Shown here: in pieces, positions 51,989-61,342 of the stretch
Layout of the letters: each line of letters begins with the position of its first letter
Numbering within the stretch: the first letter of the stretch is position 1
Origin: Rhodococcoides kyotonense
GTDB taxonomy: Bacteria > Actinomycetota > Actinomycetes > Mycobacteriales > Mycobacteriaceae
DNA length: 64,000 nt
Direction of reading: 5' to 3'
Assembly (NCBI RefSeq): GCF_900188125.1
Contig: NZ_FZOW01000023.1
Location: 1 to 64,000, forward strand
Notes under the pieces: model-generated
What the model saw: the letters and a program-made list of their open reading frames with translations, nothing else
The model's database searches: none
What the model was told of the DNA's origin: nothing
Translations under genes and position numbers: made by a program

Positions 51989-53598
51989 ATCGTGCACTCA
52001 CACCGATCATTCGACGTCGACTGCTTGCTGCCGGCGGCGGTTGGGTAGTGGCCGCCGCAGCGGAAGCCGTCGTATATTCCGTACTTGCCTGGTCCATCGT
52101 GCACGGTTGGTCGCCGACTGCTGTCGTCGGGGCAGCACTCGCGGCGGTGGTGATCACCGTGATCGTCACGCGCGCTGGATATCTGACCGGGGCTCGCCTC
52201 GCCGGTGACCTGTACGGTCTTGTCGGCACAGCTCTCGCCCGCGCGAAGCTGTCGTGGTTCACCGACGCGAACCGTGCGCTCGTCTCCTCGGTGGCCGGTC
52301 GCTGCGTGCCGACGCTGATGGCCGTTCCGGCACACCAGATGCAGACGTATATCGTCACGCCGCTCGTTCCGCTGATGCTTCTGATCGGCATCGGTGTCAC
52401 CGTCGGCTGGATCGCCTCGGCCGTCGTCGCCGTGCTGCTGATCGCGAGCTTCGTGGCACAGGTCTTCGCGCAGCGTCGTCTCGCCACCATCGATTCGACA
52501 CAGCACGACATCGAGAATGCCGCGACCGCAGCAGTTCTCGAATTCGTCGACCACCTTGCGCTGCTGCGGTCGACGGCTGGTCCGAGTGGTGCCGTCGCGC
52601 GACTCGAGCAGGTATGGTCCGGGCAGGAAGGTGCATCCCGACGCACCACTGTCGCCGCGGCTGCAACAACCTTCGTCTCAGCGCTGGCGACCACTGTTCC
52701 ACTCGTCGGAGTTCTCGGGTATCTGTTGGTATCCGATGTCCCAGCATCGGTGGCACTCGCGGCGATCGTACTCACGGCTCGCGCGTCGGCGCCTCTCGAC
52801 GACCTGGCGCTTGCCGGGATCGGGATCAATACTCTGCGCGGCACCGTCGCGGACTTCATCGAAGTGGCGACGGCACCGTCTCTGACCGAACCATCGTCGG
52901 GCGAGCGATCGGTCATGCAGGACACCGTGATCGACGTCGTCGATGTTGTTGCTGTACCCGGCATGCCTGCGGTCTCCGCGTCGGTGACCGCAGGCTCTCG
53001 TGTGGTACTTCGCGGGCCTTCGGGAAGTGGGAAGACAAGCTTGCTCGGACTGCTCATGAGATTCGAGGACCCACTGGGTGGCAGCATCCGACTCGGCGGG
53101 GTTCCGTTGAGCGCCGTGCCATTCGACGATGTCGCGTCGTGTTTCGGGTACGTGCCGCAGAATCCCGTCGTGTTCACCGGGTCGCTGGCGTCGAACATCC
53201 GATTGGGACGACCCGACGCGACGGATTCGGACCTCGAATCCGTGGCGAGACAAGTGGCGCTCGGTCCCGTGATCGACCGCTCCGAGAAGGGGATTCACCA
53301 ACACGTCGGACATGCCGGTAGTGCGTTGTCGGGTGGGGAGTGCCAGCGTGTCGAGATCGCACGAGCTTTGCTCGCGGCTGCTCCGATTTTGGTACTCGAC
53401 GAGGCGACTTCGGCGTTGGACGAGAGGACCGAGCGAGTCGTCGTCGATGCATTAGTGGCCACCGGCGCGACTCTCGTCGTCGTCACGCACCGTGACGCGA
53501 AAATCTGGCGACCGAACATGACTATCGACCTGGCGCGCAGCGACTCCGCGCCAGGTCGGGGACATCAGAGTGCGGTGGAAACGAGCGGCACTATGTGA
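51985..53598 (+). CDS. ABC transporter, fused permease and ATPase
   Basis: About 537 residues from GTG 51985 (GGAGG nine bases upstream). Six membrane helices in residues 1-300, then an ATPase domain: Walker A GPSGSGKTSLL near residue 345, Q-loop YVPQNP, signature LSGGECQRVEIA, Walker B ILVLDEATSALD, H-loop VTHRD. It needs a partner half-transporter, originally the upstream gene whose membrane domain is deleted. Together with an AraC regulator downstream it recalls siderophore transporters of the YbtPQ/IrtAB kind; this is inference. Confidence 0.88.
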   Translation: MNRALTPIIRRRLLAAGGGWVVAAAAEAVVYSVLAWSIVHGWSPTAVVGAALAAVVITVIVTRAGYLTGARLAGDLYGLVGTALARAKLSWFTDANRALVSSVAGRCVPTLMAVPAHQMQTYIVTPLVPLMLLIGIGVTVGWIASAVVAVLLIASFVAQVFAQRRLATIDSTQHDIENAATAAVLEFVDHLALLRSTAGPSGAVARLEQVWSGQEGASRRTTVAAAATTFVSALATTVPLVGVLGYLLVSDVPASVALAAIVLTARASAPLDDLALAGIGINTLRGTVADFIEVATAPSLTEPSSGERSVMQDTVIDVVDVVAVPGMPAVSASVTAGSRVVLRGPSGSGKTSLLGLLMRFEDPLGGSIRLGGVPLSAVPFDDVASCFGYVPQNPVVFTGSLASNIRLGRPDATDSDLESVARQVALGPVIDRSEKGIHQHVGHAGSALSGGECQRVEIARALLAAAPILVLDEATSALDERTERVVVDALVATGATLVVVTHRDAKIWRPNMTIDLARSDSAPGRGHQSAVETSGTM

Positions 53599-53637
53599 TC
53601 GGCTGCCCTTTTCCTTCGATTCATGGACAAGGCGAGT

Positions 53638-53649
53638 AAGGCTAGCCTT
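53638..53649. promoter_or_regulatory. Iron-box-like palindrome AAGGCTAGCCTT
   Basis: A perfect 12-bp palindrome 79 bp before the double AraC gene. It shares the AGGCTA/TAGCCT core of DtxR/IdeR iron boxes but its symmetry is even and its flanks do not complete the 19-bp consensus. Confidence 0.4.
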
Positions 53650-53727
53650 GGTCGATGAGATAGCGTTGTCTCGATCTGCCGAGTTCTTGCACCCGGCATC
53701 GGTGAGACGACAGGAGATCGAACGGCT

Positions 53728-55266
53728 ATGGCGCGCAACCGAATGTTCGACGCGGATGCCGTCCCCGCGATTCCTCCGGCGCGTACCGACTTCGTCACGA
53801 ATTCGCGTGAACCGCTTCTGTTCTGGGTTCGATCGGGTGCAGCAGTCGTCGACGTCGGGGGTGGGTCCTTCGCGCTCCGCTCGGGGGAAGCGTTGTGGGT
53901 TCCGGCCGGATTTCGGTACCGCCTGGACGCGGAGGCAGGTGCCGTCGCGTTTCCCATCTTCGTCCCGGTCGCCGACACTCCGGACGGGTCGGGCGATGTC
54001 GTGCGCGTGCCAATCACGACCGAGTGGGAGGACTGGCTCGTCCATCGTTTCGCCCGGAGCCTGGGCTACCTTCGCGGTGCAGCGGTGGAGAGTGACGGTT
54101 TCGTCGAGCTGATCGCCGGGGCGCGGCCCCTTGCTACGAGTGTCGGCGTGCCCCCGATGCCGGTATCGCCCGAGGCGGTCACCGTTGCGCGCGGATTGCT
54201 GCGTTCACCCGACAACGACGACGACCTCGCTGCGCTTGCACGCTCGCTGCACATCGGATGTCGCACTCTTCAGAGGCAATTCGTCGATGAGACCGGAATG
54301 CCGTTCACTCGGTGGCGTACTGCGGTACGCATTGCTGCAGCTGCGACCTACCTGGACGCGGGTCGCGGTATCGGGTGGGTCGGCCATCGAGTCGGATTCA
54401 CGACAGCGGGAGGATTCACGCGCGCGTTCCGTCGGCATACGGGCTCGAACCCGAGCGACTTCCTACGTACTCGCCATGAGTTATCGGCGGGTTCCGCTGG
54501 CCCCTACGAATCTGTCTCGACGACAACGGTTCCGATCGTTCCGGCCAGCGAGACCTGGGCGCGCGTCAACGATTTCCATGTTTTCGTGTGGGTCTACCGA
54601 GGATGTGCCTCGGTGACCGTCGGCGGCCGTACTGTCCGTCTGGAGAGGGGCGACGCACTTCTGCTTCCGGCAGGAATGCGCAATTGCGTCCGAACCACCC
54701 CCGGTTTGCTTCTGCTTCCGCTGGGATCCAGCCCGGTTCGCGACTCGGCACGGTCCTGGTTCGACGATGTCGTCCACTTTCCGATCGAGGCCGAGAACTA
54801 TCTCATGCATACCGTCGTGGCGAACTACAGCCTTCTCCGCCCGGTGATGCACGACGGCCATCGACTGTTCGACCTTGCCCTTCGCGAGTTCTGTTCTCTT
54901 GCTGTCGAGTTCGATGACGCAGTGCACGTGGTGAATGCGGTGGTTGCTGCGGTGCGGGGTAACCCGGCCGACGCCCGGACGCTCGCGGAGTGGGCGCATG
55001 AGGCCGGAATCGACAGCAAGGTGCTGAACGAGTGCTTCACGACGACGATCGGGCAGAGCTTTCCACGGTGGCGGTCCCATGTACGGATGACCCTTGCCCG
55101 CCGGTATCTGGGGGACGGCCTGGCGGCGGGCGAGGTCGCGCGGACGCTCGGTTACAAGCAGTCGTCCGGATTCACGAAAGTCTTCACCGACATCCACGGA
55201 ATGACGCCCTCGACCTACCGCCGGGACGGGTGGAGAGAATCGAGGGAGGAACTCGTGGTGGCATAA
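53728..55266 (+). CDS. Tandem double AraC-family regulator (two complete units in one chain)
   Basis: 512 residues made of two similar halves. Half 1: cupin sensor (about 20-110; VVDVGGGSFALRSGEALWVPAG) and AraC double helix-turn-helix (about 155-245; LAALARSLHIGCRTLQRQF, GFTTAGGFTRAFRRHTGSNPSDF). Half 2: cupin (about 270-350; VTVGGRTVRLERGDALLLPAG) and AraC domain (about 410-500; LAEWAHEAGIDSKVLNECF, YKQSSGFTKVFTDIHGMTPSTY). Single AraC units are about 250-300 residues, so this is an internal duplication. It follows the ABC genes and an iron-box-like site. Confidence 0.85.
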   Translation: MARNRMFDADAVPAIPPARTDFVTNSREPLLFWVRSGAAVVDVGGGSFALRSGEALWVPAGFRYRLDAEAGAVAFPIFVPVADTPDGSGDVVRVPITTEWEDWLVHRFARSLGYLRGAAVESDGFVELIAGARPLATSVGVPPMPVSPEAVTVARGLLRSPDNDDDLAALARSLHIGCRTLQRQFVDETGMPFTRWRTAVRIAAAATYLDAGRGIGWVGHRVGFTTAGGFTRAFRRHTGSNPSDFLRTRHELSAGSAGPYESVSTTTVPIVPASETWARVNDFHVFVWVYRGCASVTVGGRTVRLERGDALLLPAGMRNCVRTTPGLLLLPLGSSPVRDSARSWFDDVVHFPIEAENYLMHTVVANYSLLRPVMHDGHRLFDLALREFCSLAVEFDDAVHVVNAVVAAVRGNPADARTLAEWAHEAGIDSKVLNECFTTTIGQSFPRWRSHVRMTLARRYLGDGLAAGEVARTLGYKQSSGFTKVFTDIHGMTPSTYRRDGWRESREELVVA

Positions 55267-55276
55267 CGCCTCCACG

Positions 55277-55318
55277 CACCCGCCCACGCAAACGCATATG
55301 CCTGTGCGTGGGCGGGTG
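55277..55318. terminator. Bidirectional hairpin terminator
   Basis: A perfect 14-bp outer stem (CACCCGCCCACGCA / TGCGTGGGCGGGTG) with an imperfect inner stem around GCATATGC, between the convergent AraC and MHS transporter genes. Confidence 0.85.
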
Positions 55319-55330
55319 GCTGGTCGCGCG

Positions 55331-56641
55331 TCAGACAGCCGCTGGGGCCGTGCGCTCCGCACGCGACCCCAGGTAGGTCGTCTGGCGGATGGTGGCCAGC
55401 GTGATCAGTCCGACGAGGCACGAGCCGACGACGAAGAACGCAGGGGAAACCGAGTTTCCGGTGCGATCGATCAGCCACGTCGCGATGTAGGCCGCGGTGC
55501 CTCCCGTTGCGATCGTTGCGAGGTTGAACCCGAGAGCGACACCGGTGAGGCGCACTCGGGGGTCGAACAGCGACGGGAACAGCGGAGCAGTGGCCGTCTG
55601 GATCAGCGGTGTTCCGAAGGCGAAGAATCCGAATGCGATTGCAGCAACGAACAATCCATGGTCACCCATCATGACCATGGCGGGATAGGCGATGACGGCG
55701 GATGCGACGAGCCCGACCGTCAACACACGCTTGCTTCCGAACCTGTCGACGAACAGGCCGGCGACCGGCATCGACAGTGCGACGAGAACGATGACGAGTG
55801 CCGCCGTCCACGTCACCGCTGTCTGGCTGTAACCACCTTCGCGGACGAGGTGAATTCCGATGTAGGTGAGCACCATGTACCCGGTGGCGTTCTGGGCGAC
55901 GCCGAGACCGAACACCTGCAACACCTGCTTGGGGTGCGTGCGAAGCAGTTCTCCGAGAGGGGCTTTTGCGAGCTCGTCCTTGGCAGCGACCTTCTCGAAC
56001 TCGGGGGAGTCCTCGATGCGAGTACGTACCCACAGGCAGAACAGGACGAGCGGGACGCCGAGAAGGAACGGGATACGCCATCCCCAACTTGTCATCTGGG
56101 CGTCGGACGTCAGTGCGGACGTCGTCGCGACGACGATCGCGGCCAGTGCGAAGCCGCTGTTGCTGCCGAACGCGACGAACGACGCGCCGAGACCCTTTCG
56201 CTTCTCGCCGACTGTTTCGTAGACGTAGGTCAATGCGCCGCCGAGCTCGCCGCCGGCCGAGAAGCCCTGTACGAGACGGGCGATGACGAGGAGGACGGGC
56301 GCGAGGATTCCGGCGTTCTCGTACGTGGGAAGAAACGCCATCAACGCGCTTCCCGCACCCATGAGCACCACCGAGAACAGGAGTGCGCGTTTACGGCCGT
56401 GCCGATCACCGAGGCGGCCGAAGAAGATGCCACCGATGGGTCGCATCATGTAGGCCGACGCGAACACCGCGAGGCTGGCCAGCAGCGACGCCGTCGGGTC
56501 GTTTCCGGGAAAGAACAAAGGACTGACCACGACGGCGAGATACGCGTACACGGTCAGGTCGTAGTACTCGACGATGGTGCCGACGGCAGCGGCGAGAACG
56601 CCGCGGCGTCGGGTCTGCTCGAGGGTGCGTGAGGTTGCCAC
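55331..56641 (-). CDS. MHS-family (ProP/ShiA-like) carboxylate:H+ symporter
   Basis: About 436 residues from GTG 56641 (CCGGAG upstream). Twelve hydrophobic segments. GTIVEYYDLTVYAYLAVVVSPLFFPG and RPIGGIFFGRLGDRHGRKRALL are the metabolite:H+ symporter hallmarks. It probably imports an organic acid. It lies next to an FCD-type GntR regulator and the acyl-CoA ligase operon, so the acid is probably what that operon degrades. Confidence 0.88.
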   Translation of the reverse strand: MATSRTLEQTRRRGVLAAAVGTIVEYYDLTVYAYLAVVVSPLFFPGNDPTASLLASLAVFASAYMMRPIGGIFFGRLGDRHGRKRALLFSVVLMGAGSALMAFLPTYENAGILAPVLLVIARLVQGFSAGGELGGALTYVYETVGEKRKGLGASFVAFGSNSGFALAAIVVATTSALTSDAQMTSWGWRIPFLLGVPLVLFCLWVRTRIEDSPEFEKVAAKDELAKAPLGELLRTHPKQVLQVFGLGVAQNATGYMVLTYIGIHLVREGGYSQTAVTWTAALVIVLVALSMPVAGLFVDRFGSKRVLTVGLVASAVIAYPAMVMMGDHGLFVAAIAFGFFAFGTPLIQTATAPLFPSLFDPRVRLTGVALGFNLATIATGGTAAYIATWLIDRTGNSVSPAFFVVGSCLVGLITLATIRQTTYLGSRAERTAPAAV

Positions 56642-56762
56642 GAACGGCTCCGGTTCTGTGTGAGGCGAAAGAGCGGTAGCGCGCACGGCTGGGAGGAGCA
56701 CAGCGGAGATCAGGTGGGGTGTGCGCGATCACACTGTAACCCCAATCTCTGTCAAATGTGTA

Positions 56763-56782
56763 CATGTTTGAGAACAAACATG
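56763..56782. promoter_or_regulatory. Inverted repeat CATGTTTG-AGAA-CAAACATG
   Basis: Perfect 8-bp arms, 122 bp upstream of the transporter start and 42 bp past the regulator stop. It overlaps TGTACAT at 56759, a heptamer also present at 57643 upstream of the acyl-CoA ligase operon. Candidate operator for the FCD regulator. Confidence 0.45.
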
Positions 56783-56823
56783 ACTTTCTGGATCGGGTGT
56801 CTAGGAACTGACCTATCGCACCG

Positions 56824-57570
56824 TCAGAGTTGCCAGTGCACCGGCTGGGAAATGATCTTGGACAGGCGCTTTCGGTAGTACCGGGCAGTGTCGTGTACGA
56901 AGTCACTCATCGCCTCGGCGGCGGCGTCCGGGTCGCCTGCTCTCATTGCATCGAGAATGACTTGCTGCGCAACGACGGTGGCCTTGCGCGTCGCCATGGG
57001 GTGCTCGTTCGGTTCGGCGTCGCGCACCAGTAGCCAGAGGGTTTCCATGATGATCCGAAACGCAGGGTTGCCCGCGGCTTTGTAGATCGACGTCTGGAAG
57101 AACGCGTTTCGATCCTGGAAGTTCTCGTAGTCGTCCAGATTCTCGTGCATGCTGTCGAGCGCCGCCTGCATGGCGTCGAGGCGTTCGGTGGTGATGCTCG
57201 ACGTCGCCTGACGCGCAACGATCGGCTCCAGGGTCAGCCGTATGTCGATGACGTCACTGATGTTGGCGCCCTCCAGTTGGAGGAACAGCTTCATCGTGTT
57301 GCCCAACGATTCGAACTTGGGCCTGCAGGCCACCGGGCCACCGCCGATCCCGGCCTTGATCGTCACCAGGTCGCGGCTCTCCAGTAGTCGCAGCGCTTCT
57401 CGTACGGTGGTACGTGCGACGCCGTACTCGGCCACCATCTCCTTCTCGGTAGGCAGGCGCTGACCAGCGACGATGCCGCCGCCCAGGATCTCGTCCGCGA
57501 TCACGTTCGCGACGCGCTCGGACATCTTCTGGGGGCGTCCCATTCGATGGCGACGATCTTCGGCGGTCAT
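56824..57570 (-). CDS. GntR-family regulator, FCD (FadR) subfamily
   Basis: About 248 residues. ATG 57570 is chosen because AAGGA sits nine bases upstream. N-terminal winged helix (SERVANVIADEILGGGIVAGQRLPTEKEMVAEYGVARTTVREALRLLESRDLVTIKAG) and a C-terminal all-helical FCD domain with likely metal-binding residues (Asp in IDIRLTLEPIVARQA, later histidines). Such proteins sense acyl-CoAs or organic acids. It diverges from the acyl-CoA ligase operon and is the likely regulator of both it and the transporter. Confidence 0.88.
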   Translation of the reverse strand: MTAEDRRHRMGRPQKMSERVANVIADEILGGGIVAGQRLPTEKEMVAEYGVARTTVREALRLLESRDLVTIKAGIGGGPVACRPKFESLGNTMKLFLQLEGANISDVIDIRLTLEPIVARQATSSITTERLDAMQAALDSMHENLDDYENFQDRNAFFQTSIYKAAGNPAFRIIMETLWLLVRDAEPNEHPMATRKATVVAQQVILDAMRAGDPDAAAEAMSDFVHDTARYYRKRLSKIISQPVHWQL

Positions 57571-57711
57571 GGACATCCTTACGGTGGCTCGGGCGGTCGG
57601 GTTCACTGTACTCAGGTCGTCGAATGTGATCCACGCAAAACCTGTACATAGTTACCAACTTTAGTTAGTGTGAGCCCATCGAAGTTACTTTCTTCCTCGA
57701 CGGAGGTTTCC

Positions 57712-59349
57712 ATGTTCCCGACGCGGCCGCCGGATCCGGTTCTCGCGCAGTCATTTCGAGATGGTGGCTACTGGATAGACAGGCCGGTCGGCTACTTTCT
57801 CGAGCGTGCAGCGTCGGCGATCCCCGACGCGGTGGCCGTCGTAGACGGGGACAGGAGATTTAGTTTCGCCGACATCGACGCGGACGCCACTCGGCTCGCG
57901 AGTGCCATGCGCGGACGCGGGATCGGACCCGACAGCGTCGTGTCGCTCCAGCTCCCCAACTGCGCCGAGGCGGTTGTCGTGTTCCAGGCGATCATGAAAC
58001 TCGGCGCGATCGCGAACCCAATCGTGCCCATCTACCGTGGTCGGGAAGTGCGGTTCATCGTCGGGCAGGCGAACAGTTCGATGGTGTTCGTACGCGGCAC
58101 GTACCGCGGATTCGACTACGAGGCGATGTACGACGCGTTGGACATCCCGGATCTCGACGTCATCGTCGTCGGAGGGGCGTCGTGGGCCGATCTGCTCGCC
58201 GAGGCTCGCCCGGACGGGCTCGACGGACTCGAGGAGCCCGATCCGGACAGCGTGTGCCTGCTGTTGTACACCTCCGGCACGACCGCCGACCCGAAGGGCG
58301 CTCTGCACAGCCACAACACGCTCGTCTTCGAGAACCGGTCGATGATCGACTGGTTCGGGCTGAACGAACGAGACGTCATCTTCAATCCGTCTCCGGTGAC
58401 GCACGTGACCGGCGTCAATTGTGCTCTGACACTACCGTTTCTGCTGGGTGCGCCCGTCGTACTCCAGGACGTGTGGGACCCGGCGACCGCGCTCGAACGG
58501 ATCGTCCGTGAGCGCGCCAGCTTCATGATCTTCTCGACACCTTTCCTGCGCGGATTGCTCGACGCCGCAGACGCATCGGAGCAGGCGACTCCGTCGATTC
58601 GGTACATCATCTGCGGCGGCGCCGACATCCCCGACTCGCTGACTGCGGCGGCGACCGAGCGCCTCGGCACGGTCGTTCGAATGTTCGGGGCCACGGAAGG
58701 TCCGTCCGTGACGTCCGCGGACCGGTGGGACACCTTCGAGATGCGCACGAGGACCGACGGCAGGCCGATGGCTCCGACCGAGGTGATCGTCTCCGACGGC
58801 GGAACCGGTGTCGCAGCTCCCGGCGTCGTCGGAGAGGCCCTGTGGCGTGGACCGGACACGTTCCTCGGCTATCTCGACGCGACACTCAACGAGGCCGCCT
58901 TCACGCCCGACGGCTTCTTCCGCACCGGGGACCTCGCAACCACCGACGAGCACGGTGGACTGCACATCGTCGGGCGAATCAAGGACATCATCAACCGGTC
59001 CGGGGAGAAGATCAGCACCCACGACGTCGAGAATCTCCTCAGTGAGCACCCCTCGGTCGTGGAGGTGGCTGTTGTCGCGGGTCCGGATCCGAAGACCGGC
59101 GAGCGTGGGTGTGCATTCGTCGTCACCCGTGATTCCGGGGACCTGAGCCTGACGGACGTGTACGACTTTCTGACCGGTCGTGACGTTGCCACACAGAAGA
59201 TTCCGGAAAGTGTCTTCGTCGTCGATTCACTGCCGAAGACTGCGAGCGGAAAGATTCAGAAGTTCGCGCTTCGCGACTGGACGAGGAACAAGTCCGTCGT
59301 TCCCCAGCAGATGGCCGAGATGACCATCTCGGCGAGCCACGAGAAATGA
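57712..59349 (+). CDS. Acyl-CoA synthetase (AMP-forming), cyclohexanecarboxylate-CoA-ligase-like
   Basis: About 545 residues from ATG 57712 with GGAGG ten bases upstream. ANL-superfamily motifs: P-loop LLLYTSGTTADPKGALHSHNT, MFGATEGPSVTS (A5), FRTGDLATTDEHGGLHIVGRIKDIINRSGEKIS (A7-A8) and the C-terminal catalytic Lys in LPKTASGKIQKF. It activates a carboxylic acid to its CoA thioester. The overall pattern resembles AliA-type ligases for alicyclic acids, but the substrate is not proved. First gene of a four-gene operon. Confidence 0.87.
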   Translation: MFPTRPPDPVLAQSFRDGGYWIDRPVGYFLERAASAIPDAVAVVDGDRRFSFADIDADATRLASAMRGRGIGPDSVVSLQLPNCAEAVVVFQAIMKLGAIANPIVPIYRGREVRFIVGQANSSMVFVRGTYRGFDYEAMYDALDIPDLDVIVVGGASWADLLAEARPDGLDGLEEPDPDSVCLLLYTSGTTADPKGALHSHNTLVFENRSMIDWFGLNERDVIFNPSPVTHVTGVNCALTLPFLLGAPVVLQDVWDPATALERIVRERASFMIFSTPFLRGLLDAADASEQATPSIRYIICGGADIPDSLTAAATERLGTVVRMFGATEGPSVTSADRWDTFEMRTRTDGRPMAPTEVIVSDGGTGVAAPGVVGEALWRGPDTFLGYLDATLNEAAFTPDGFFRTGDLATTDEHGGLHIVGRIKDIINRSGEKISTHDVENLLSEHPSVVEVAVVAGPDPKTGERGCAFVVTRDSGDLSLTDVYDFLTGRDVATQKIPESVFVVDSLPKTASGKIQKFALRDWTRNKSVVPQQMAEMTISASHEK

Positions 59350-59359
59350 GGAACCGAAA

Positions 59360-60121
59360 GTGACCGAAGGAGTAGTCGTCACCGTCCCCGAGCAGGGAAT
59401 CGCGGTCGTCGAACTCGCACGTGGCAAGGTCAACGCCCTCGACTCGGCGATGTACGACACGATCGCGACCGTGTTCGACGAACTCTCGGACGACACCGAC
59501 ATCAAGGTCGCAGTGTTGACCGGCCGCGGTAGGATCTTCTGTGCCGGAAACGATCTGAACGAATTTCGCGTGATGGATGCCGTCAGCGGTGAAATCCAGA
59601 TGCGTGGGGTGCGACGGGCGTTCTTCAATCTCATCGACTGCGCAGTACCGGTCATCGGTGCGATCAACGGCCCCGCTCTCGGCAGTGGATTCGGGCTGAC
59701 GGCCTCGTGCGATCTCGTCGTCGCCTCCGAGAAGGCGACGTTCGGGCTGCCGGAGATGAACGTCGGCGTCCTCGGTGGTGGCCGGTTCACCGCGAGAATG
59801 CTTCCGCAGCAAGCGATGCGACGGATGTTCTTCACCGCGGAGTCGGTCGACGCAGCGACACTGCAGAATTGGGGAGCGCCGATCGAGATCGCCTCACACG
59901 ACGCCTTCTTCGAGGTCGCGATGCAGCGCGCACGGTCGATCGCGGCGAAGAGCCGATACGCCATCGCTCTGGCGAAGCAATCGCTCAACGGGTGTGAGTC
60001 TCTCGACCTCAAACGCGGATACGAACTCGAACAGACATTCACCGTGCGCCTGTCCGAACACCCCGATTCCAAGGCTGCGGTCGAGGCCAGAATGGCCGAG
60101 ATGGCAGGAAAGGCAGGATAG
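59360..60121 (+). CDS. Enoyl-CoA hydratase/isomerase family protein
   Basis: 253 residues, GTG start with GAAAG upstream, 10 bp after the ligase. Crotonase fold: the oxyanion-hole segment GRIFCAGNDLNEFRVMD and INGPALGSGFGLTASCDLVVASEKATFGLPEMNVGVLGGG. One of the two usual catalytic Glu residues is visible (PEMNVGVLGG). It hydrates the enoyl-CoA made by the downstream dehydrogenases. The stop is followed immediately by the next ATG. Confidence 0.87.
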   Translation: MTEGVVVTVPEQGIAVVELARGKVNALDSAMYDTIATVFDELSDDTDIKVAVLTGRGRIFCAGNDLNEFRVMDAVSGEIQMRGVRRAFFNLIDCAVPVIGAINGPALGSGFGLTASCDLVVASEKATFGLPEMNVGVLGGGRFTARMLPQQAMRRMFFTAESVDAATLQNWGAPIEIASHDAFFEVAMQRARSIAAKSRYAIALAKQSLNGCESLDLKRGYELEQTFTVRLSEHPDSKAAVEARMAEMAGKAG

Positions 60122-61333
60122 ATGACGTCGACGATCGACGACACGGAGGTCGGCATCGACGAGTTCGACGCGTCGTGCACGGCATGGTTGGAGCAACACC
60201 TGGAACGCGGTTCGAAGGAGAATGCCGGCGAACCGTCGTACGCGATCTTCCACAACCACACCGAGTCCGAGGAACGAGCGCTGATCGACGCCGCGAAGGC
60301 ATGGCAGTCGACGCGCGTCGACGCCGGTTTCGGTGCGATCACGTGGTCGCCCGAGTGGGGTGGCCCCGGTCTGTCCGCGAGTCACGAGCGCGTCTACGTC
60401 TCGCGTGAGCGGGAATACCGTGTACCCGAGCGCCATGAAACAGTGCTCGTCACAGTCGAATTGGTGGCACCGACGATTCATCTCCTCGGCACCGAGGATC
60501 AGCGACGACGGTTCGTGACCCCGTTCCTGCGCGCCGACGAACTGTGCTGCCAGTTGTTCTCCGAACCAGGAGCCGGCTCGGATCTCGCGGGCTTGTCGAC
60601 CAAAGCCGTGCGCGACGGAGACACCTGGATCGTCAACGGGCAGAAGGTGTGGAGTTCGGGTGCGCAGTTCGCCGAATGGGGGCTGCTCATCGCGCGCACC
60701 GACACGACCGCAGCGAAACATCGTGGCATGACGGCATTCATGGTTCCCATGGACACGCCAGGTGTCGACGTCCGCCCGATCCGACAGATGTCGGGAGGCT
60801 CGACCTTCAACGAGGTGTTCTTCACCGACGTGCATCTCTCGGATTCCATGCGGCTCGGGGAGGAGGGTCAAGGGTGGAACGTCGCCCTGACGACGCTCGG
60901 GTTCGAACGAAATTCCAGCGCCGGAATCGTCAGTGCAGGCGGTAGCGGAACCGACCTGTTGCGGCTGGCGAGACGGCTCGGCATCGACGGCGATCCGCTT
61001 GTTCGCCAGAAGCTCGCGGATGTCGCTGTGTACGAACGGGCTTCGGCACTCATGGTCGCGCGCTACGCCGAACGTGAACTGGCGGGCCATGTTCCGGGAG
61101 TCGAGGGCTCGATCGGAAAGCTCGTGTGGACGCAGAACCTCAAACGAATCGGCGACGCGGCGGCGAGCTTCCTCGGCCCGAAGATACTCGCGGACACAGG
61201 CGAAGCCGACACGTTCGCGTGGGCCGAACATCTTCTCGGCGCTCCGGGCTACCGCATCGCCGGCGGATCCGACGAAATTCAGCGCAACATCATCGGCGAA
61301 CGTGGGCTCGGATTGCCCAGGGAACCACGGTAG
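60122..61333 (+). CDS. Acyl-CoA dehydrogenase, larger subunit type
   Basis: 403 residues with the FAD/substrate motifs CCQLFSEPGAGSDLAGLSTKAV and WIVNGQKVWSSGAQFAEWGLLIARTD and a C-terminal GYRIAGGSDEIQRNIIGERGLGLP. The N-terminus resembles FadE subunits that form heteromers. Next to a second, shorter acyl-CoA dehydrogenase, it is probably one half of an alpha2-beta2 enzyme as in steroid side-chain and branched-acid catabolism. Confidence 0.87.
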   Translation: MTSTIDDTEVGIDEFDASCTAWLEQHLERGSKENAGEPSYAIFHNHTESEERALIDAAKAWQSTRVDAGFGAITWSPEWGGPGLSASHERVYVSREREYRVPERHETVLVTVELVAPTIHLLGTEDQRRRFVTPFLRADELCCQLFSEPGAGSDLAGLSTKAVRDGDTWIVNGQKVWSSGAQFAEWGLLIARTDTTAAKHRGMTAFMVPMDTPGVDVRPIRQMSGGSTFNEVFFTDVHLSDSMRLGEEGQGWNVALTTLGFERNSSAGIVSAGGSGTDLLRLARRLGIDGDPLVRQKLADVAVYERASALMVARYAERELAGHVPGVEGSIGKLVWTQNLKRIGDAAASFLGPKILADTGEADTFAWAEHLLGAPGYRIAGGSDEIQRNIIGERGLGLPREPR

Positions 61334-61342
61334 GAGCACACC

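Noticed and set aside
51438-53198. A 586-codon minus-strand frame
   Set aside because: Antisense to two ABC transporter genes; composition is typical shadow coding.
53637-53655. A full DtxR/IdeR iron box
   Set aside because: Only the 12-bp core AAGGCTAGCCTT is symmetric, with even rather than odd spacing; the flanks do not match, so it is listed only as iron-box-like.
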